A program made the translations under genes and the position numbers. The notes below the pieces were generated by a model. The model ran no database searches. It was not told the origin of the DNA and saw nothing but the letters and a program-made list of their open reading frames with translations. Source: Pseudoxanthomonas sp. NC8 (GTDB lineage Bacteria > Pseudomonadota > Gammaproteobacteria > Xanthomonadales > Xanthomonadaceae). Taken from it: a stretch of DNA of 64,000 nucleotides. Positions 20,982 to 32,001 of this stretch are shown here, in pieces. Each line of letters opens with the position of its first letter. The first letter of the stretch is position 1. The stretch covers positions 2,975,001-3,039,000 of the forward strand of contig CP060419.1 of NCBI GenBank assembly GCA_025232375.1. The letters run 5' to 3'.

Positions 20982-21922
20982 ATGACCGCGCCCGATTCGC
21001 CGCCGCCGCGCCCTTCCTTTTCCCCGCGACACTGGCCGATGTGGCTGGGTATGGGCCTGATGGTCGGCGCCGCGCACCTGCCCTGGCTGTGGCAACGGGC
21101 GATCGGCCGCGGCGTGGGCTGGCTGGCCCTGCACCTAGCCCGCATGCGCCGGCGCGCGGCCGAGGCGAACAACATCGCACTGTGCTTTCCCGGCGAATCG
21201 CCGGAATGGCGCGCCCGCCTGCTGCGCGACAGCTTCGATGCACTGGGCATCGGCCTGTTTGAATTCGCCCGCGCCTGGTGGGGCGAGATCGCGCCGGTGC
21301 GCCGCGGCCTGCGCTTCGAGGGCTGGAACACCTCCACGCACTGCAGGCCGAAGGTCGCGGCGTGCTGCTGGTATCGGGCCACTTCATGACCCTGGAGCTC
21401 TGCGGGCGGCTGATGTGCGAAAACGTGCCGCTGGCCGGCATGTACCGCCGCTACCGGAACCCGGTGATGGAATGGGCGGTCAAGCGCGGCCGCCTGCGCT
21501 ATGCCATCGCGATGTTCGGAAACGGCGACATCCGGGGCGCGGTGCGCCACCTCAAGCGCGGCGGGTTCCTCTGGTACGCGCCCGACCAGGACATGCGTGG
21601 CAAGGACACCGTGTTCGCGCCGTTCTTCGGCATGCCGGCCTCGACGATCACCGCGACCCACCAGCTGGCGCGACTGACCGGCTGCGCGGTGGTGCCGTTC
21701 TTCCATCGGCGCGAAGGCGGCCGCTACGTGCTGCGCGTGGCGCCGCCGCTGGCGGAGTTTCCGAGCGAGGACGTGGTCGCCGACACGGCCAGGGTGAATG
21801 CCTCCATCGAAGCGATGGTGCGCGAAGCGCCGGCGCAGTACCTGTGGATCCACCGCCGCTTCAAGCGCCAGCCGCAGGGCCGCAGCGACTACTACGACGG
21901 CGATCGGGCGCCGCCGCGATAG
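20982..21922 (+). CDS. Lipid A biosynthesis lauroyl/myristoyl acyltransferase (LpxL family)
   Basis: Kdo2-lipid A secondary acyltransferase, about 313 residues. An N-terminal membrane helix (WLGMGLMVGAAHLPWLWQRA) precedes the HX4E catalytic motif GHFMTLE near residue 138, followed by GMYRRYRNPVMEW and YAPDQDMRGKDTVFAPFFG, the conserved LpxL block. One indel near 21340 (GGAACACCTCCACGCA) shifts the frame. It probably adds a fatty acid to the Kdo-lipid A made by the neighbouring WaaA. LpxL and LpxM cannot be separated here. Confidence 0.92.
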
Positions 21923-21991
21923 CTCCTTGCTGCGCCCGGCGCGCCGCTCGCGTGCCGACAAGCGAAGCGGTTGCGTGGCAGAGGCACTGCG

Positions 21992-22076
21992 GTGCGATGC
22001 GTACCGCCGCTCGTGCCCCCGGCATCAGCTTGCGGCTGCTGCCTCCTCCTTTACCTCCCGCCAGCACGCATCGCAC
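21992..22076 (-). repeat. Structured intergenic element, copy A
   Basis: An 85-bp element with perfect 11-bp outer arms (21992-22002 GTGCGATGCGT / 22066-22076). The inner hairpin is GGCATCAGC (22021-22029) / GCTGCTGCC (22035-22043), loop TTGCG, with one mismatch at the fifth pair as in copy C. The flanking blocks GCCGCTCGTGCCCCC and TCCTCCTTTACCTCCCG match copy B. It lies between the convergent acyltransferase and O-antigen ligase genes; the rest of 21923-22227 holds no gene that I can see. Confidence 0.75.
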
Positions 22077-22227
22077 CGGAGTGCTCCAGCATGGCCGGCG
22101 CCTTGCGGAACGGGGCGCGATCCTCTGCCCGTGCGACGCCGAACCACCGCTTGTGCAATGGAAGCGCGTAATAAGGCAGCATGGGCTGGGACGCCACCCC
22201 ATCGCACACTCCCTCCGGCCTTGTGGC

Positions 22228-23517
22228 CTACGACTTCGGTGCATCGCGCCCGTACACCGCTCCGGCGTAGAGACCGCACAGCAACAGCGCCAGTCCGCCC
22301 CAGAAGGTCGAATAGAACGCCAGGTGGGTGTTGAGCGGAAAAACGGTCACCGCCAGCGCGAGCAGTGCCGGCCGCGCGCGGTCGCGCGCCGCCGCATCCA
22401 CGCCACGCCAGCTGCGCCACGCCAGCCAGGTCCCGGCCAGCCACAGCAGCAGGCCGAGCGCGCCGGTTTCGCTGAGCAGTTCCAGCACCAGCTGGTGCGC
22501 GTGGTAGGCCTCGCCCGCGCCCCACGCCGGCGCCTGCGCGGGCGCCGGATCGCAGTCGGGCCAGGCGACCCGGAAGCTGCGCACGCCGATGCCGTTGAAC
22601 GGATGCGCCGCCACCATGCAGGCCGCGCCCTGCCAGATCCGCGCGCGCCCGGAGAGGGCGCCGTCCACGCTCTCCGCGCCCGTACCGAACGCCATCGCGG
22701 TACGGGCCACGCGTTGCTGCAGCTGCGGCGAGACCGCGTACAGCACCGCCAGCGCGACCAGCCCGGCAGCGGCAAAGCCGAGCAGCCTGCGCGCACCGAG
22801 CACCCGCCAGCCCGAGAACACCAGTACCAGCGCATAGGTCAGCCATGCCGCCCGCGCACCGCCGAGCAGGATCGCGACGCCGAGCCCCAGCGCCGCCACG
22901 CACCAGCCGGCCACGCCGAGCCTTCGCGCAGCCACGTCGAGCGCGAACGGCGACAGGCTGGCCAGCACCAGCCCCAGCTTCAGGTTGCACGGACCGAACA
23001 CACCGCCAAGGCGATCGGCCGCCAGCACCTCGGCCGCCGTGCAGAAGCCCTCGCCGCCGGCAACGCGCTTGAGCGCATCCAGGCTCCAGAACAGCGGGCT
23101 GGTGCCCGACACGGCCTGCAGCAGCGCATCCACGCTCCAGGCGCCGACGATCACCGCCAGGCCGGTGGCGACCACCCGTCGCCCGCGCGCCGCATGGAGC
23201 GCGATCGCCACGCCCCACAGGAAAGGCAGGTAGCGCAGGTCCGCCGCGGCTTCCTTCCATGCCCGGCCGCGGTCGAGCGCATCGGCCGCGGAGAACAATT
23301 CCGGCAGCCAGTAGGCGGCGAACAGCGCGCCTGCCAGCCAGGCCCGCGCGCCGGTCCAGCGGCACGCGACGCCGCCGCGCCAGCGCGAGCACCAGCTGCC
23401 CCAGCACCAGCAGTGCGCCGAGGCCCAGCCACGCCTCGGCGGGGGCGGGGAAAGCGGCCACAGCGCGATAAGGCCCAGCACCCAGTACGGCGTCCAGGCG
23501 AAGACGCGCCCCTGCAC
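22228..23517 (-). CDS. O-antigen ligase-family membrane protein
   Basis: Polytopic Wzy_C-family protein of about 430 residues that would join O-antigen to the lipid A core, or act as a related polysaccharide ligase. About ten hydrophobic helices are visible, with the typical periplasmic-loop signature around NGIGVRSFRVAWPDC followed by AYHAHQLVLELLSETGALG, and GLYAGAVYGRDAPKS at the end. GTG start at 23517, 11 bp after the glycosyltransferase stop. An indel near 23400 splits the N-terminal part. Context with waaA and lpxL supports an LPS role. Confidence 0.85.
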   Translation of the reverse strand: MQGRVFAWTPYWVLGLIALWPLSPPPPRRGWASAHCWCWGSWCSRWRGGVACRWTGARAWLAGALFAAYWLPELFSAADALDRGRAWKEAAADLRYLPFLWGVAIALHAARGRRVVATGLAVIVGAWSVDALLQAVSGTSPLFWSLDALKRVAGGEGFCTAAEVLAADRLGGVFGPCNLKLGLVLASLSPFALDVAARRLGVAGWCVAALGLGVAILLGGARAAWLTYALVLVFSGWRVLGARRLLGFAAAGLVALAVLYAVSPQLQQRVARTAMAFGTGAESVDGALSGRARIWQGAACMVAAHPFNGIGVRSFRVAWPDCDPAPAQAPAWGAGEAYHAHQLVLELLSETGALGLLLWLAGTWLAWRSWRGVDAAARDRARPALLALAVTVFPLNTHLAFYSTFWGGLALLLCGLYAGAVYGRDAPKS

Positions 23518-23527
23518 CGTTTCGTGT

Positions 23528-24643
23528 TCAGCCGGCCAGTTCGGCATACAGCTCCAGGGTCGCCTGCTGCATGGCCTGCAGCGTGCAGGGAATCCCGTCG
23601 GGCATACGCGGCGGTGCGCGCAGCAGTGCTGTGGCGGTCGTGGCGAGCGCGGCGGGGTCGAACGGTGCCACCGCCCCCTGCGGCTGCAACCGCTCCAGCA
23701 GTTCGCCGACGCCGCCGTGCGCCCAGCCGAGCACCGGGCGACCGACCGCCAGCGCCTCGACCACGGTGCGTCCGAAGGCTTCCGGCTTGCGCGACAGCTG
23801 CAGCACCAGGTCGCTGGCGGCATAGGCTTCGGCGATCCGCGAGGTCGGCGCGGTGAACGCCACGGCGGTGGCGACATCGAGCCGCGCGGCCTGCGCCTCC
23901 AGTTCTTCGATGTAAGCCTCGCGACCGGCCTCGCGCGCGCCCGGCAGCCACAGGCCCGCCGCCGGAAACGGCCCGGCACGCAGCGTGGCCAGCAGCTGCA
24001 GCGCATCGGCGTGTCCCTTCAGGCGCGTGCCGCGCCCGGGCAGCAGCAGCAGCGGATCGTGCCCGGCCAGTTGCGGATGACGCTGTTCCACCTGCCGTCG
24101 CGCCTCCGGATCCGGATGCGGGCGGCGCGGGAACTGCGCCGGATCGATCCCGCGCGGGATCACCCTCAACCGGGCCGGATCGGTCGCCGGATAGTGGCGC
24201 AGGACGTAGTCGCGCACCGTATCGGACACGCAGACCACGCGCTCGCCGCTGGTCATCACCGCGCTGTAGCGGCCCGGCGAATTGAGTCCGTGCACGGTGG
24301 TGACCCAGCGCGGACGCCGCGCCGCGGGCAATGCCGCCAGCGCGATCCGCCCGAGCCAGGCCGGCAGGCGCGAGCGCGCATGGACGATGTCGACCACGCC
24401 GTCGCGCAGCAGCCGGCGCAACGCAGGCACGTGGCGCAGCACGGCCGGCGACTTGCGGCCGATGTCCATCGTGACGTGCTCGCCGCCGCTGGCCTGCAGC
24501 GCCGGGATAAGGCGGCCCCCGGCGGAAACGACGATCGCGCGGTGTCCGGCCGCGACCAGGGCGGCGGCGATCTCCAGGGTGGAACGTTCGACGCCACCGG
24601 ACTCCAGCGCCGGCAGCAGCTGGACCACGGTCAGGCGGCGCAT
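23528..24643 (-). CDS. Glycosyltransferase family 4
   Basis: GT-B glycosyltransferase of 371 residues, uninterrupted. The N-terminal acceptor domain begins VVQLLPALESGGVERST; the donor domain has LLLPGRGTRLKGHADAL and the EX7E motif in EAFGRTVVEALAVGRPVLGW. It would transfer a sugar from a nucleotide-sugar to an LPS core or capsule acceptor on the cytoplasmic face. It is co-directional with and directly upstream of the O-antigen ligase. Donor and acceptor are unknown. Confidence 0.92.
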   Translation of the reverse strand: MRRLTVVQLLPALESGGVERSTLEIAAALVAAGHRAIVVSAGGRLIPALQASGGEHVTMDIGRKSPAVLRHVPALRRLLRDGVVDIVHARSRLPAWLGRIALAALPAARRPRWVTTVHGLNSPGRYSAVMTSGERVVCVSDTVRDYVLRHYPATDPARLRVIPRGIDPAQFPRRPHPDPEARRQVEQRHPQLAGHDPLLLLPGRGTRLKGHADALQLLATLRAGPFPAAGLWLPGAREAGREAYIEELEAQAARLDVATAVAFTAPTSRIAEAYAASDLVLQLSRKPEAFGRTVVEALAVGRPVLGWAHGGVGELLERLQPQGAVAPFDPAALATTATALLRAPPRMPDGIPCTLQAMQQATLELYAELAG

Positions 24644-24683
24644 CGCCGGTCGCTCCGGTCCGGCGTGGCGGCGTGCGGCCGGA

Positions 24684-24881
24684 TCAGTCGACCAGCTGGT
24701 AGATCGCGCCGCAGTACGGGCACTGCGCCTGCAGGCCGGGCTCGTCCTGGATCGGCAGGTACACGCGCGGATGCGAATTCCACAGCGCCATCTCCGGAGT
24801 CGGGCAGCTCAGCGGCAGGTCGGCCCGATGCACGGTGTAGCGCTTCTCGGCGTTGGCGGGCGCGTTGGCGGTCGTGGTCAT
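24684..24881 (-). CDS. Small zinc-finger (zf-CHCC) protein
   Basis: A 65-residue protein with the zf-CHCC arrangement: H near residue 16 (VHRADLPLSCP), then PYCGAIYQLVD at the C-terminus. Related to the Ndufs6 zinc domain and common next to LPS genes in beta- and gammaproteobacteria. ATG at 24881 is preferred to an in-frame TTG at 24890. It may belong to the transcript of the two glycosylation genes downstream (40 bp gap). Molecular role unknown. Confidence 0.82.
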   Translation of the reverse strand: MTTTANAPANAEKRYTVHRADLPLSCPTPEMALWNSHPRVYLPIQDEPGLQAQCPYCGAIYQLVD

Positions 24882-24996
24882 GGCGTGCAATCGGTGCTGC
24901 GGAAACAGGTCCGGATTCTAGCAGCGCCCCGCCCTGCCGGTCGCAGGCTTTGCGGGCGGCGGCACCGAAAACCACGCCGACGCCGGCGCCGCACGG

Positions 24997-25025
24997 AAAA
25001 AGCCGGCCCGCGGATACGGGCCGGC
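24997..25025 (-). terminator. Intrinsic terminator of the yceI gene
   Basis: Perfect 9-bp stem (GCCGGCCCG / CGGGCCGGC, loop of 6) followed on the minus strand by a run of five T, 25 bp beyond the YceI stop codon. Confidence 0.85.
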
Positions 25026-25049
25026 ATGCGGCGGGGGAGGTTCGCCGGC

Positions 25050-25633
25050 TTACTGGGCCTTGGGCACCGAGGCTTCGGTGGTGATGTGCAGGGTCACCTC
25101 GTCGCTGACCGCAGGCGCGAACTTGCCGACGCCGAACTCGGTGCGGCTGATCGTGGCGGTGGCATCGAAACCGATCGTCGGCACTTTCTTCATCGGATGC
25201 TCGCCGGCCTTGTTCAGGGTCACGTCCAGCACCACCGGACGGGTGACGTCCTTGATGGTCAGGTCGCCGGTGACCTTCAGCTTGCCCTCGCCGGCCGCTT
25301 CGACCTTGGTGCTCTTGAAGGTCGCGCTCGGGAAGGTGGCCGCGTCGAAGAAGTCGCCGCTGCGCAGGTGCTCGTTGAACTTGGCGCTGAAGCCGTTGAG
25401 GCCCGACAGCGGCAGGGTCACCTGCACGCTGGACTTGCCGACGTTGGCCGCGTCGTAGACCAGGTACCGTCGACCTCGCCGAAGCTGGCCGAAGGATTGG
25501 AGAAGCCGAAGTGGTTCCACTGCGCCAGCACGACGGTGTGGGCCGGGTCGAGCTTGTAGGTGACCGGCGCGGCAAAGGCCGGGGCGGTGGCGAAGGCGAG
25601 CAGGGCGACGGCGGAAAGCAGGCGGATGCGCAT
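25050..25633 (-). CDS. YceI-family periplasmic lipid-binding protein
   Basis: About 193 residues: a Sec signal peptide (LLAFATAPAFAAP) followed by the YceI lipocalin-like barrel, seen in YKLDPAHTVVLAQWNHFGF, GDFFDAATFPSATFKST and TGDLTIKDVTRPVVLDV. Family members bind polyisoprenoid or similar lipids in the periplasm. One indel near 25465 breaks the frame between VDGT and LVYDAANVGKSS. Monocistronic by context, with its own terminator. Confidence 0.92.
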
Positions 25634-25680
25634 GGATGATTCCTCTTGGGATGGGCGCCGGGGTGGCGGCGGGGTGGGCG

Positions 25681-26267
25681 TCATTCGATCCGCGCGGCTT
25701 CGTCGAACGACAGCCGCGGCGAACGTGGATGGATGCTGGCCGGGTCGCCGTGGCCGAGGTTGACCAGAATGTCGGACCTGATGTTGGTGCCGGTGAAGAA
25801 GGCCTCGTCGACCTTGGCGTTGTCGAAACCGGTCATCGGGCCGGCATCCAGGCCCGCGCGCGCGCGGCCAGGATCAGGTAGGCCGCCTGCAGCGAGCTGT
25901 TGCGCAGCGACGGCTTGCCGCGGCCCTCGCGCGGGCCGTCGAACCAGGACTTCGCATCGGCGTGCGGGAACAGGTACGGCAGCTTCTCGTGGAAGTCCTC
26001 GTCGCGGCCGATGATCACCGTCACCGGCGCGGCCATGGTCTTCCTGTAGTTGCCTTCGGCCAGCGCCGGACCAAGCTTGGCCTTGGCTTCCGGCGACTTC
26101 ACGAACACGAAGCGGGCCGGGGTGGTGTTGGCTTGGGTCGGCCCGAACTTCAGCAGGTCGTAGAGCTGGCGCAACGTGGCGTCGTCGACCTCGCCGGTGA
26201 ACCCGTTGTAGGTGCGGGCGGTGCGGAACAGCTGGTCGAGCGCGGCATCGTTCAGCGGGTGCGGCAT
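25681..26267 (-). CDS. Malonic semialdehyde reductase / RutE-HadB-like nitroreductase
   Basis: FMN-dependent nitroreductase-fold oxidoreductase of about 195 residues: [36 protein letters not shown] and [17 protein letters not shown]. These match the RutE/HadB group, which reduces malonic semialdehyde to 3-hydroxypropionate during pyrimidine breakdown or detoxification. A single indel near 25860 separates the last 60 residues. No rut genes are nearby, so a stand-alone detoxifying reductase is likelier than a pyrimidine pathway. Confidence 0.87.
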
Positions 26268-26382
26268 GATCGGTCCTTGGAAGTCGGATGGGCTGCAGGC
26301 CTGCCGGGCCGGCGCCTTTGAAAGTGCGGCCAGTGTAGAGTGTTGCACTCATGATTTGATGGGGCCGGTGCGGAACGAATTA

Positions 26383-27349
26383 ATGTCGTCAGTGCAACAA
26401 AAGCCCACTCCCGCCGCAGACACCTGGCTGCTGACCGACGGTCATGCCGGCAACGTGCGCCAAGGCCGAGGCGCTGGCCCGTGCACTGGGCAGGAGCATG
26501 CAGGCGCAGGCACTGGCGCCGCGCGCGCCGTGGCGCTGGCTCGCCCCGTACCGCCTGCCCGGCGCGACACACGCCTTCGGCCCCGGCTTCGGCAGCGCGC
26601 TCGCCCTACCGCCGGCATTGGCGATCGGCTGCGGCCGCGGGGCGCGCTCGCGACCCGGCTGCTGCGCGAACGCGGCGCACGCGTGGTGCAGATCCTCGAT
26701 CCGCGCGTGGACACGCGGCACTGGGACCTTGGTCATCGCACCGGAACACGATGGCCTGCACGGCGCCAACGTGCTGCCGGTACTGGGCAGCCTCAATCCG
26801 GTCGACGACGCTTGGCTGGCCGATGCGGCGGCGCTTTTTCCCGCGCTGCTGACGCTGCCCCGTCCGCGGACGGCGCTGCTGGTCGGTGGACCGACCCGGC
26901 ACGCGCCCTGGCGCAGCGAAAACCTGCAGGTGCAGCTCGAAGCACTGCGGCAACGCACGCGCAACGAAGGCGGCAGCCTGCTGGCCACCGTCTCGCGGCG
27001 CACGCCGGCGCCGCTGCTGGACCTGCTGCGCCGGCACCTGCAGGGCATCCCCGGCCTGCTCTGGGACGGCAGCGGCGCCAATCCCTACCCGGGCATGCTC
27101 GCCTGCGCCGACCGCATCATCTGCACGCCCGATTCGGTGAACATGCTGTCGGAAGCCTGCGCGACCAGCGCACCGGTGTACGTGCCCGATCCGACAACCA
27201 CGAGCGGGCGGATCGCCAGCTATCTCCGCTCGCTGCAGTCGCTCGGGCGCATCCGCGCCGCCGACGACGCGCTGGCGCCCTTCGACGCCACTGCGCTGCG
27301 CGAGACCGCGCGGGTGGCGGCGCAGGTACGCGAACGCCTGGCCCTGTGA
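26383..27349 (+). CDS. ELM1/GtrOC1-family putative nucleoside-diphosphate-sugar epimerase-like protein
   Basis: A protein of about 320 residues of the mitochondrial-fission ELM1-like family found in many proteobacteria. Recognisable parts are WLLTDGHAGNVRQAEALARA, DLVIAPEHDGLHGANVLPVLGSLN, LLVGGPTRHAPW and ADRIICTPDSVNMLSEACAT, a GT-B-like glycosyltransferase fold. Two of its frameshifts are CCTGG-type errors (26460-26465 and 26727-26732). ATG at 26383 is chosen; 26359 is an alternative. Function in bacteria is not established; a cell-envelope glycosyltransferase role is plausible. Confidence 0.82.
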
Positions 27350-27350
27350 T

Positions 27351-27585
27351 TCAGCGCCGCGCTTCGGTGGCCAGCCGCACCGCCAGTGCGGCCAGCACGG
27401 CGTCCGGACAGGTGGGACAGGTCGGGCATGGCGCATCTTCTTGCAGGGAAGATGGAACGCCCAGGCGCGCGGCTTCGAAAGGCCCGCGCTTCCCGAGGGT
27501 GCTCCTCCAGGCGCCAGTCACGCGGACGCTGCAGGCCAGCGACGACGGCGGTACCGGCACACGTGCCCGCAGTGGGCATCCGCGC
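27351..27585. other. 235-bp stretch with no assignable gene
   Basis: This lies between the ELM1-like stop and the glnE stop. On the minus strand an open frame ends in [20 protein letters not shown], one base from the ELM1-like stop, with no convincing start codon or ribosome site. It could be a short Cys-rich protein or an error-broken remnant; I do not assign a function. Confidence 0.3.
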
Positions 27586-30436
27586 TCAGGGGTCGAAGAC
27601 CAGCCCGTGCGCCGCCACCGCCGCGGTGACCCGCTGGCGCGCGGCCTGCACCGCGTCGTCGAGCGGCGCCAGGGCGCGGGCGCCGGTCGAGCATGCAGGC
27701 GAGCCCGACGTCGAGGAACACCCCATGTGCCGCCAACAGCGACGAGGCCATGTCCTGGTCGAGTGCACCGACCTGGACCAGAGCGGCCAGCAGTCCCGGC
27801 GTGTCGCGCGGCACCTGCAATGACGGGTGCGCAGCGGCCTCGCGCAGCACGCAGCACTGGACCATATGGGAATACGGTCGATAAGGCCGCCCGCACCCTG
27901 CTTGAGGTCGAACCGCGCCGCGTCGCTGCGGTCCAGTTCGGCGCGCATGCGCTGGCGCATCTGGCTGACGTCGCCGGCCAGCGCCGCCACATCGCGCGGT
28001 CGGCCCAGCGTGCCGGTGCGCACCCGCTCGAAATCCACGCACAGCGACGCATCGCCGGCCACATGCCGCGCGCGCACCAGCGCCTGGTGCTCGGGTCCAT
28101 GCGCGGTGCAGCTGGTAGTCCTCGTAGCTGGCCAGCGACGACACCAGCAGGCTCTTGCCGCCGTCGGGACGCAGGCGCATGTCGGTCTCGTACAGGCGGC
28201 CGGCGCTGGTCACCGCACCGAGCAGGGCGACGACCTTCTGTGCCACCCGCGAATACCAGCGCGCCGGCTCCAGCGGCCGCGCGCCCTCGGACATCGCCGC
28301 CGCATCGGCGTCGTAGAGGAACACTAAGGTCATAGGTCGAACCGAAGCCCAGCTCACGGCCACCAAGGCTGCCGTAGCCGATCACGGCGAAGCGTCCGCC
28401 CGGCATCGGCCCGTGCGCGGCCGAGACTTCGGCATGGGCAATCTTCAGTACCTCCAGCATCACCACGTCAGCCAGCGCGGCCAGCTGGGATGCGCCGTCC
28501 CTGGTGGACTGGCGGCGGTCCAGCGTGGGCCAGGCGATGCGGAAGCTCAACGCCAGGCGCACCTCGTTGATCGCACGCAGCACCGACTCCGGATCGCCAT
28601 CGTCCCAGGAGGAGCGGAACGCGGCCGCGAAAGCGGCGTGCATCGCCGCCGCGTCCGGCATCGGTCCGGCGACGCGGGTGTCGAGCAGTTCGTCCAGCAG
28701 CAGCGGATAGGCGACGATGCGCTCGGCCAGCAGCGCGCTGCGGGCGAGCACGTCGACCAGCCGCGCCAGCGCACTGGGCTGTTCGTCGAGCAGCGCCAAG
28801 TAGCTGGCCCGGCGCAGGACCGCCTGCAGCAGGCCGAGCAGGCGCCGCAGCGCGGCATCCGGCTGCGCCGAATGGGCCGCGGCGCCGAGCAGCGCCGGCA
28901 CCACCCGGTCCAGGCGCGCGCGTGCCGCATCGGACAGCGCGCGCACGCCGTTGCCGCGGGCGAAATCGCGCAACGATGCATCCGCGCCGGCGGCATCGCC
29001 GAACCCGGCGTCGGCCAGCGCCTGCGCCTCGCCACCTTCCGGCAGCGCGCGCCAGTAACTCTCCAGCGCATCGGGCGCCGCTTCGCCACGACGCGGCACC
29101 AGCAGCGCGTCGAACTCGGCCGACACCCCTGCACGGCATCGCGCCAGCGCAGGCTGCAACGCCTCCCAGCCCTCGTAGCCCAGTGCGAGCGCCATGCGCT
29201 GGCGTTCTTCCGTGCTGTCGGGCAAGGCATGGGTCTGCGCGTCGTGCAGCATCTGCACCCGGTTCTCGAGCCTGCGCAGGAAGCGGTAGGCGTCGGCCAG
29301 CGCGCGGCCATGGTCGGAAGCGATCTGGCCGGCGGCGACCAGCGCTTCGAGCGCCGGCAGCAGGCGGCGTCCGCGCAGCGCCGGCTCGCGGCCGCCGCGG
29401 ATCAGCTGCAGCGACTGCACCAGGAACTCGATCTCGCGGATCCCACCGGGGCCGCGCTTGAGGTCGTCGACCATGTCGCGGCGCTGCATCTCGGCCACGA
29501 TCGCCGCCTTCATCGTGCGCAGGCCGTCGAGCGCGGTGTAGTCGAGGTAGCGCCGGTAGACGAACGGGCGCAGCGTTTCCAGCCACGCCTCGCCCGCTTC
29601 GACGTCGCCGGCCACGGCGCGCGCCTTGAGCCAGGCGTAACGCTCCCAGTCGCGGCCCTCGCGCTGGAAGTACTGGTCCATCGCCGCGAACGACCAAGCC
29701 ACCCGCCCGGCGTTGCCGAACGGGCGCAGGCGCAGGTCGACGCGATGGCAGAAGCCGTCCCCGGTGACCTCGTCCAGCAGCTTGGTAAGGCGCTGGCCGA
29801 GGCGCGCGAAGTAGTCTTCCGCCGCCAGCACGCGCCGCCCGTCCGACTCGCCGTCGTGCGGATAGGCATAGACCAGGTCGATGTCGGACGAGAAGTTCAG
29901 TTCGCCGCCGCCGAGCTTGCCCAGGCCGAACACCACCAGCCGCTGCGGCGCGCCCGATGTGTCGCGCACCACGCCGTGGCGCCCGGCGAATTCGTGTTCG
30001 ACCGCGTCCAGCGCCGCCGGGCGCAGGCAGTCCTCGGTAAGGCTGGGTGCTGCCGGTAGGTGGCATCAACATCATCGAGGCCGAGCACGTCGCGCCAGAC
30101 CAGGCGGGTCGACTCCGCTGTGCGGTACTGCCGCAGCTGCGCCGGCCAATCGGCCGGCTGAGCCGGATCGAGGACCGGTTCGGGCAACGGCGGCGGATCG
30201 GCGGCGGCCAGATGCTCGAGCAGCGCCGGCTGCCGGCGCAGCGTGTCGGCCGCAAAGTCGCTGGCCAGCGCCACCCGCGCGACGCGCTCGCGCAGGTGCG
30301 GGTCTTCGAGCAGGACGGCATGGCGCGGCGACGAGGCGACCAGCGTCGCCGGGGCACGCGCGCCGATGCGCTCGCGCAGGTCCGCCGCTGCGGCGGCACC
30401 GGAAGGATCGGCCATAAGGCCAGATGGGATGCTCAT
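27586..30436 (-). CDS. glnE: Bifunctional glutamine synthetase adenylyltransferase / adenylyl-removing enzyme
   Basis: GlnE, about 950 residues, which adenylylates and deadenylylates glutamine synthetase in response to PII, tuning nitrogen assimilation. Two nucleotidyltransferase domains are visible: [20 protein letters not shown] near residue 180 and [13 protein letters not shown] near residue 690, each followed by the GlnD PII-uridylyltransferase-like helical domain. Frameshifts near 30050, 28340, 28100 and 27690. Start [13 protein letters not shown] at 30436; the C-terminus is AAHGLVFDP. No glnA or glnB lies in the window. Confidence 0.93.
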
Positions 30437-30512
30437 CGCGACGATTGTGGCACGCGACCGTTGCGCCCCGGGTTGCCGCCACTGGCCCGGCCAGACGCGG
30501 GAGTAAGGCAAT

Positions 30513-30547
30513 AAAAAAAGCCCGCTTGCAGCGAACTGCCAGCGGGC
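30513..30547 (-). terminator. Strong intrinsic terminator downstream of the DAHP synthase gene
   Basis: A 12-bp stem with one internal mismatch (GCCCGCTTGCAG / CTGCCAGCGGGC, loop CGAA) followed on the minus strand by seven T. It lies 270 bp past the DAHP synthase stop and 77 bp before glnE, so it separates the two transcripts and defines a long 3' region. Confidence 0.88.
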
Positions 30548-30817
30548 CTGCTCCCCCCCCACGTCGGGATGCGGGGCCATCGTGAAGGACCCGTTAGGCG
30601 CATTGCACGCTGCACTGCAAAACAGCACCGGCAGGTTCAATTTCTGGGATTTTCGCGGGCAAAACTGAATACGGGAAACCGTCGCGTTGACACCGGTGGC
30701 AGCTGTTTTCCTGCCACCAGTGCAACCGGGCGGGCCCGGGACCTGCATGCCCCACCGCTCGCTGGGGCCAGTGTGCCGGCAGTGACCCGTGCAGGGCCGC
30801 CACCGCGCCCGCAAGGT
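30548..30817 (-). other. Long 3' untranslated stretch, possible small RNA
   Basis: About 270 bp without a credible protein gene between the DAHP synthase stop and its terminator. On the minus strand it contains an 8-bp hairpin (30695-30702 / 30711-30718, GGTGGCAG / CTGCCACC) and a relatively AT-rich tract (30625-30680) unlike the surrounding coding DNA. It could be a plain 3' UTR or hold an sRNA released from it; I cannot match it to a known RNA family such as 6S, SRP or tmRNA. Confidence 0.35.
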
Positions 30818-31895
<1,078 letters not shown>

Positions 31896-31946
31896 GGGGG
31901 AATGCTCCTGGACGCTTGTCTCGATTTCCCGCCGGTGGCTGGCGAC

Positions 31947-31977
31947 AAAAAAAGCCGCCAGGGTCTCTGGCGGCTTT
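31947..31977 (-). terminator. Attenuator terminator upstream of DAHP synthase
   Basis: Perfect 11-bp stem (AAAGCCGCCAG / CTGGCGGCTTT, loop of 5) followed by a T-run on the minus strand (seven consecutive T counting the stem end), 25 nt after the leader-peptide stop and 52 nt before the DAHP synthase ATG. The GCCGCC of its first arm can pair instead with AGGCGG inside the leader (plus-strand 32025-32030), giving a candidate antiterminator. Confidence 0.85.
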
Positions 31978-32001
31978 CAGGGGTGTGTTCCGTGTCTTGC
32001 T

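Noticed and set aside
27351..27585. A small Cys-rich protein (CPTCPTCP) on the minus strand
   Set aside because: No start codon with a ribosome site, and the frame is open mainly because of high GC. Kept only as an unassigned stretch.
30548..30817. 6S RNA, SRP RNA or tmRNA in the region after DAHP synthase
   Set aside because: None of their conserved sequence segments or overall folds could be recognised.
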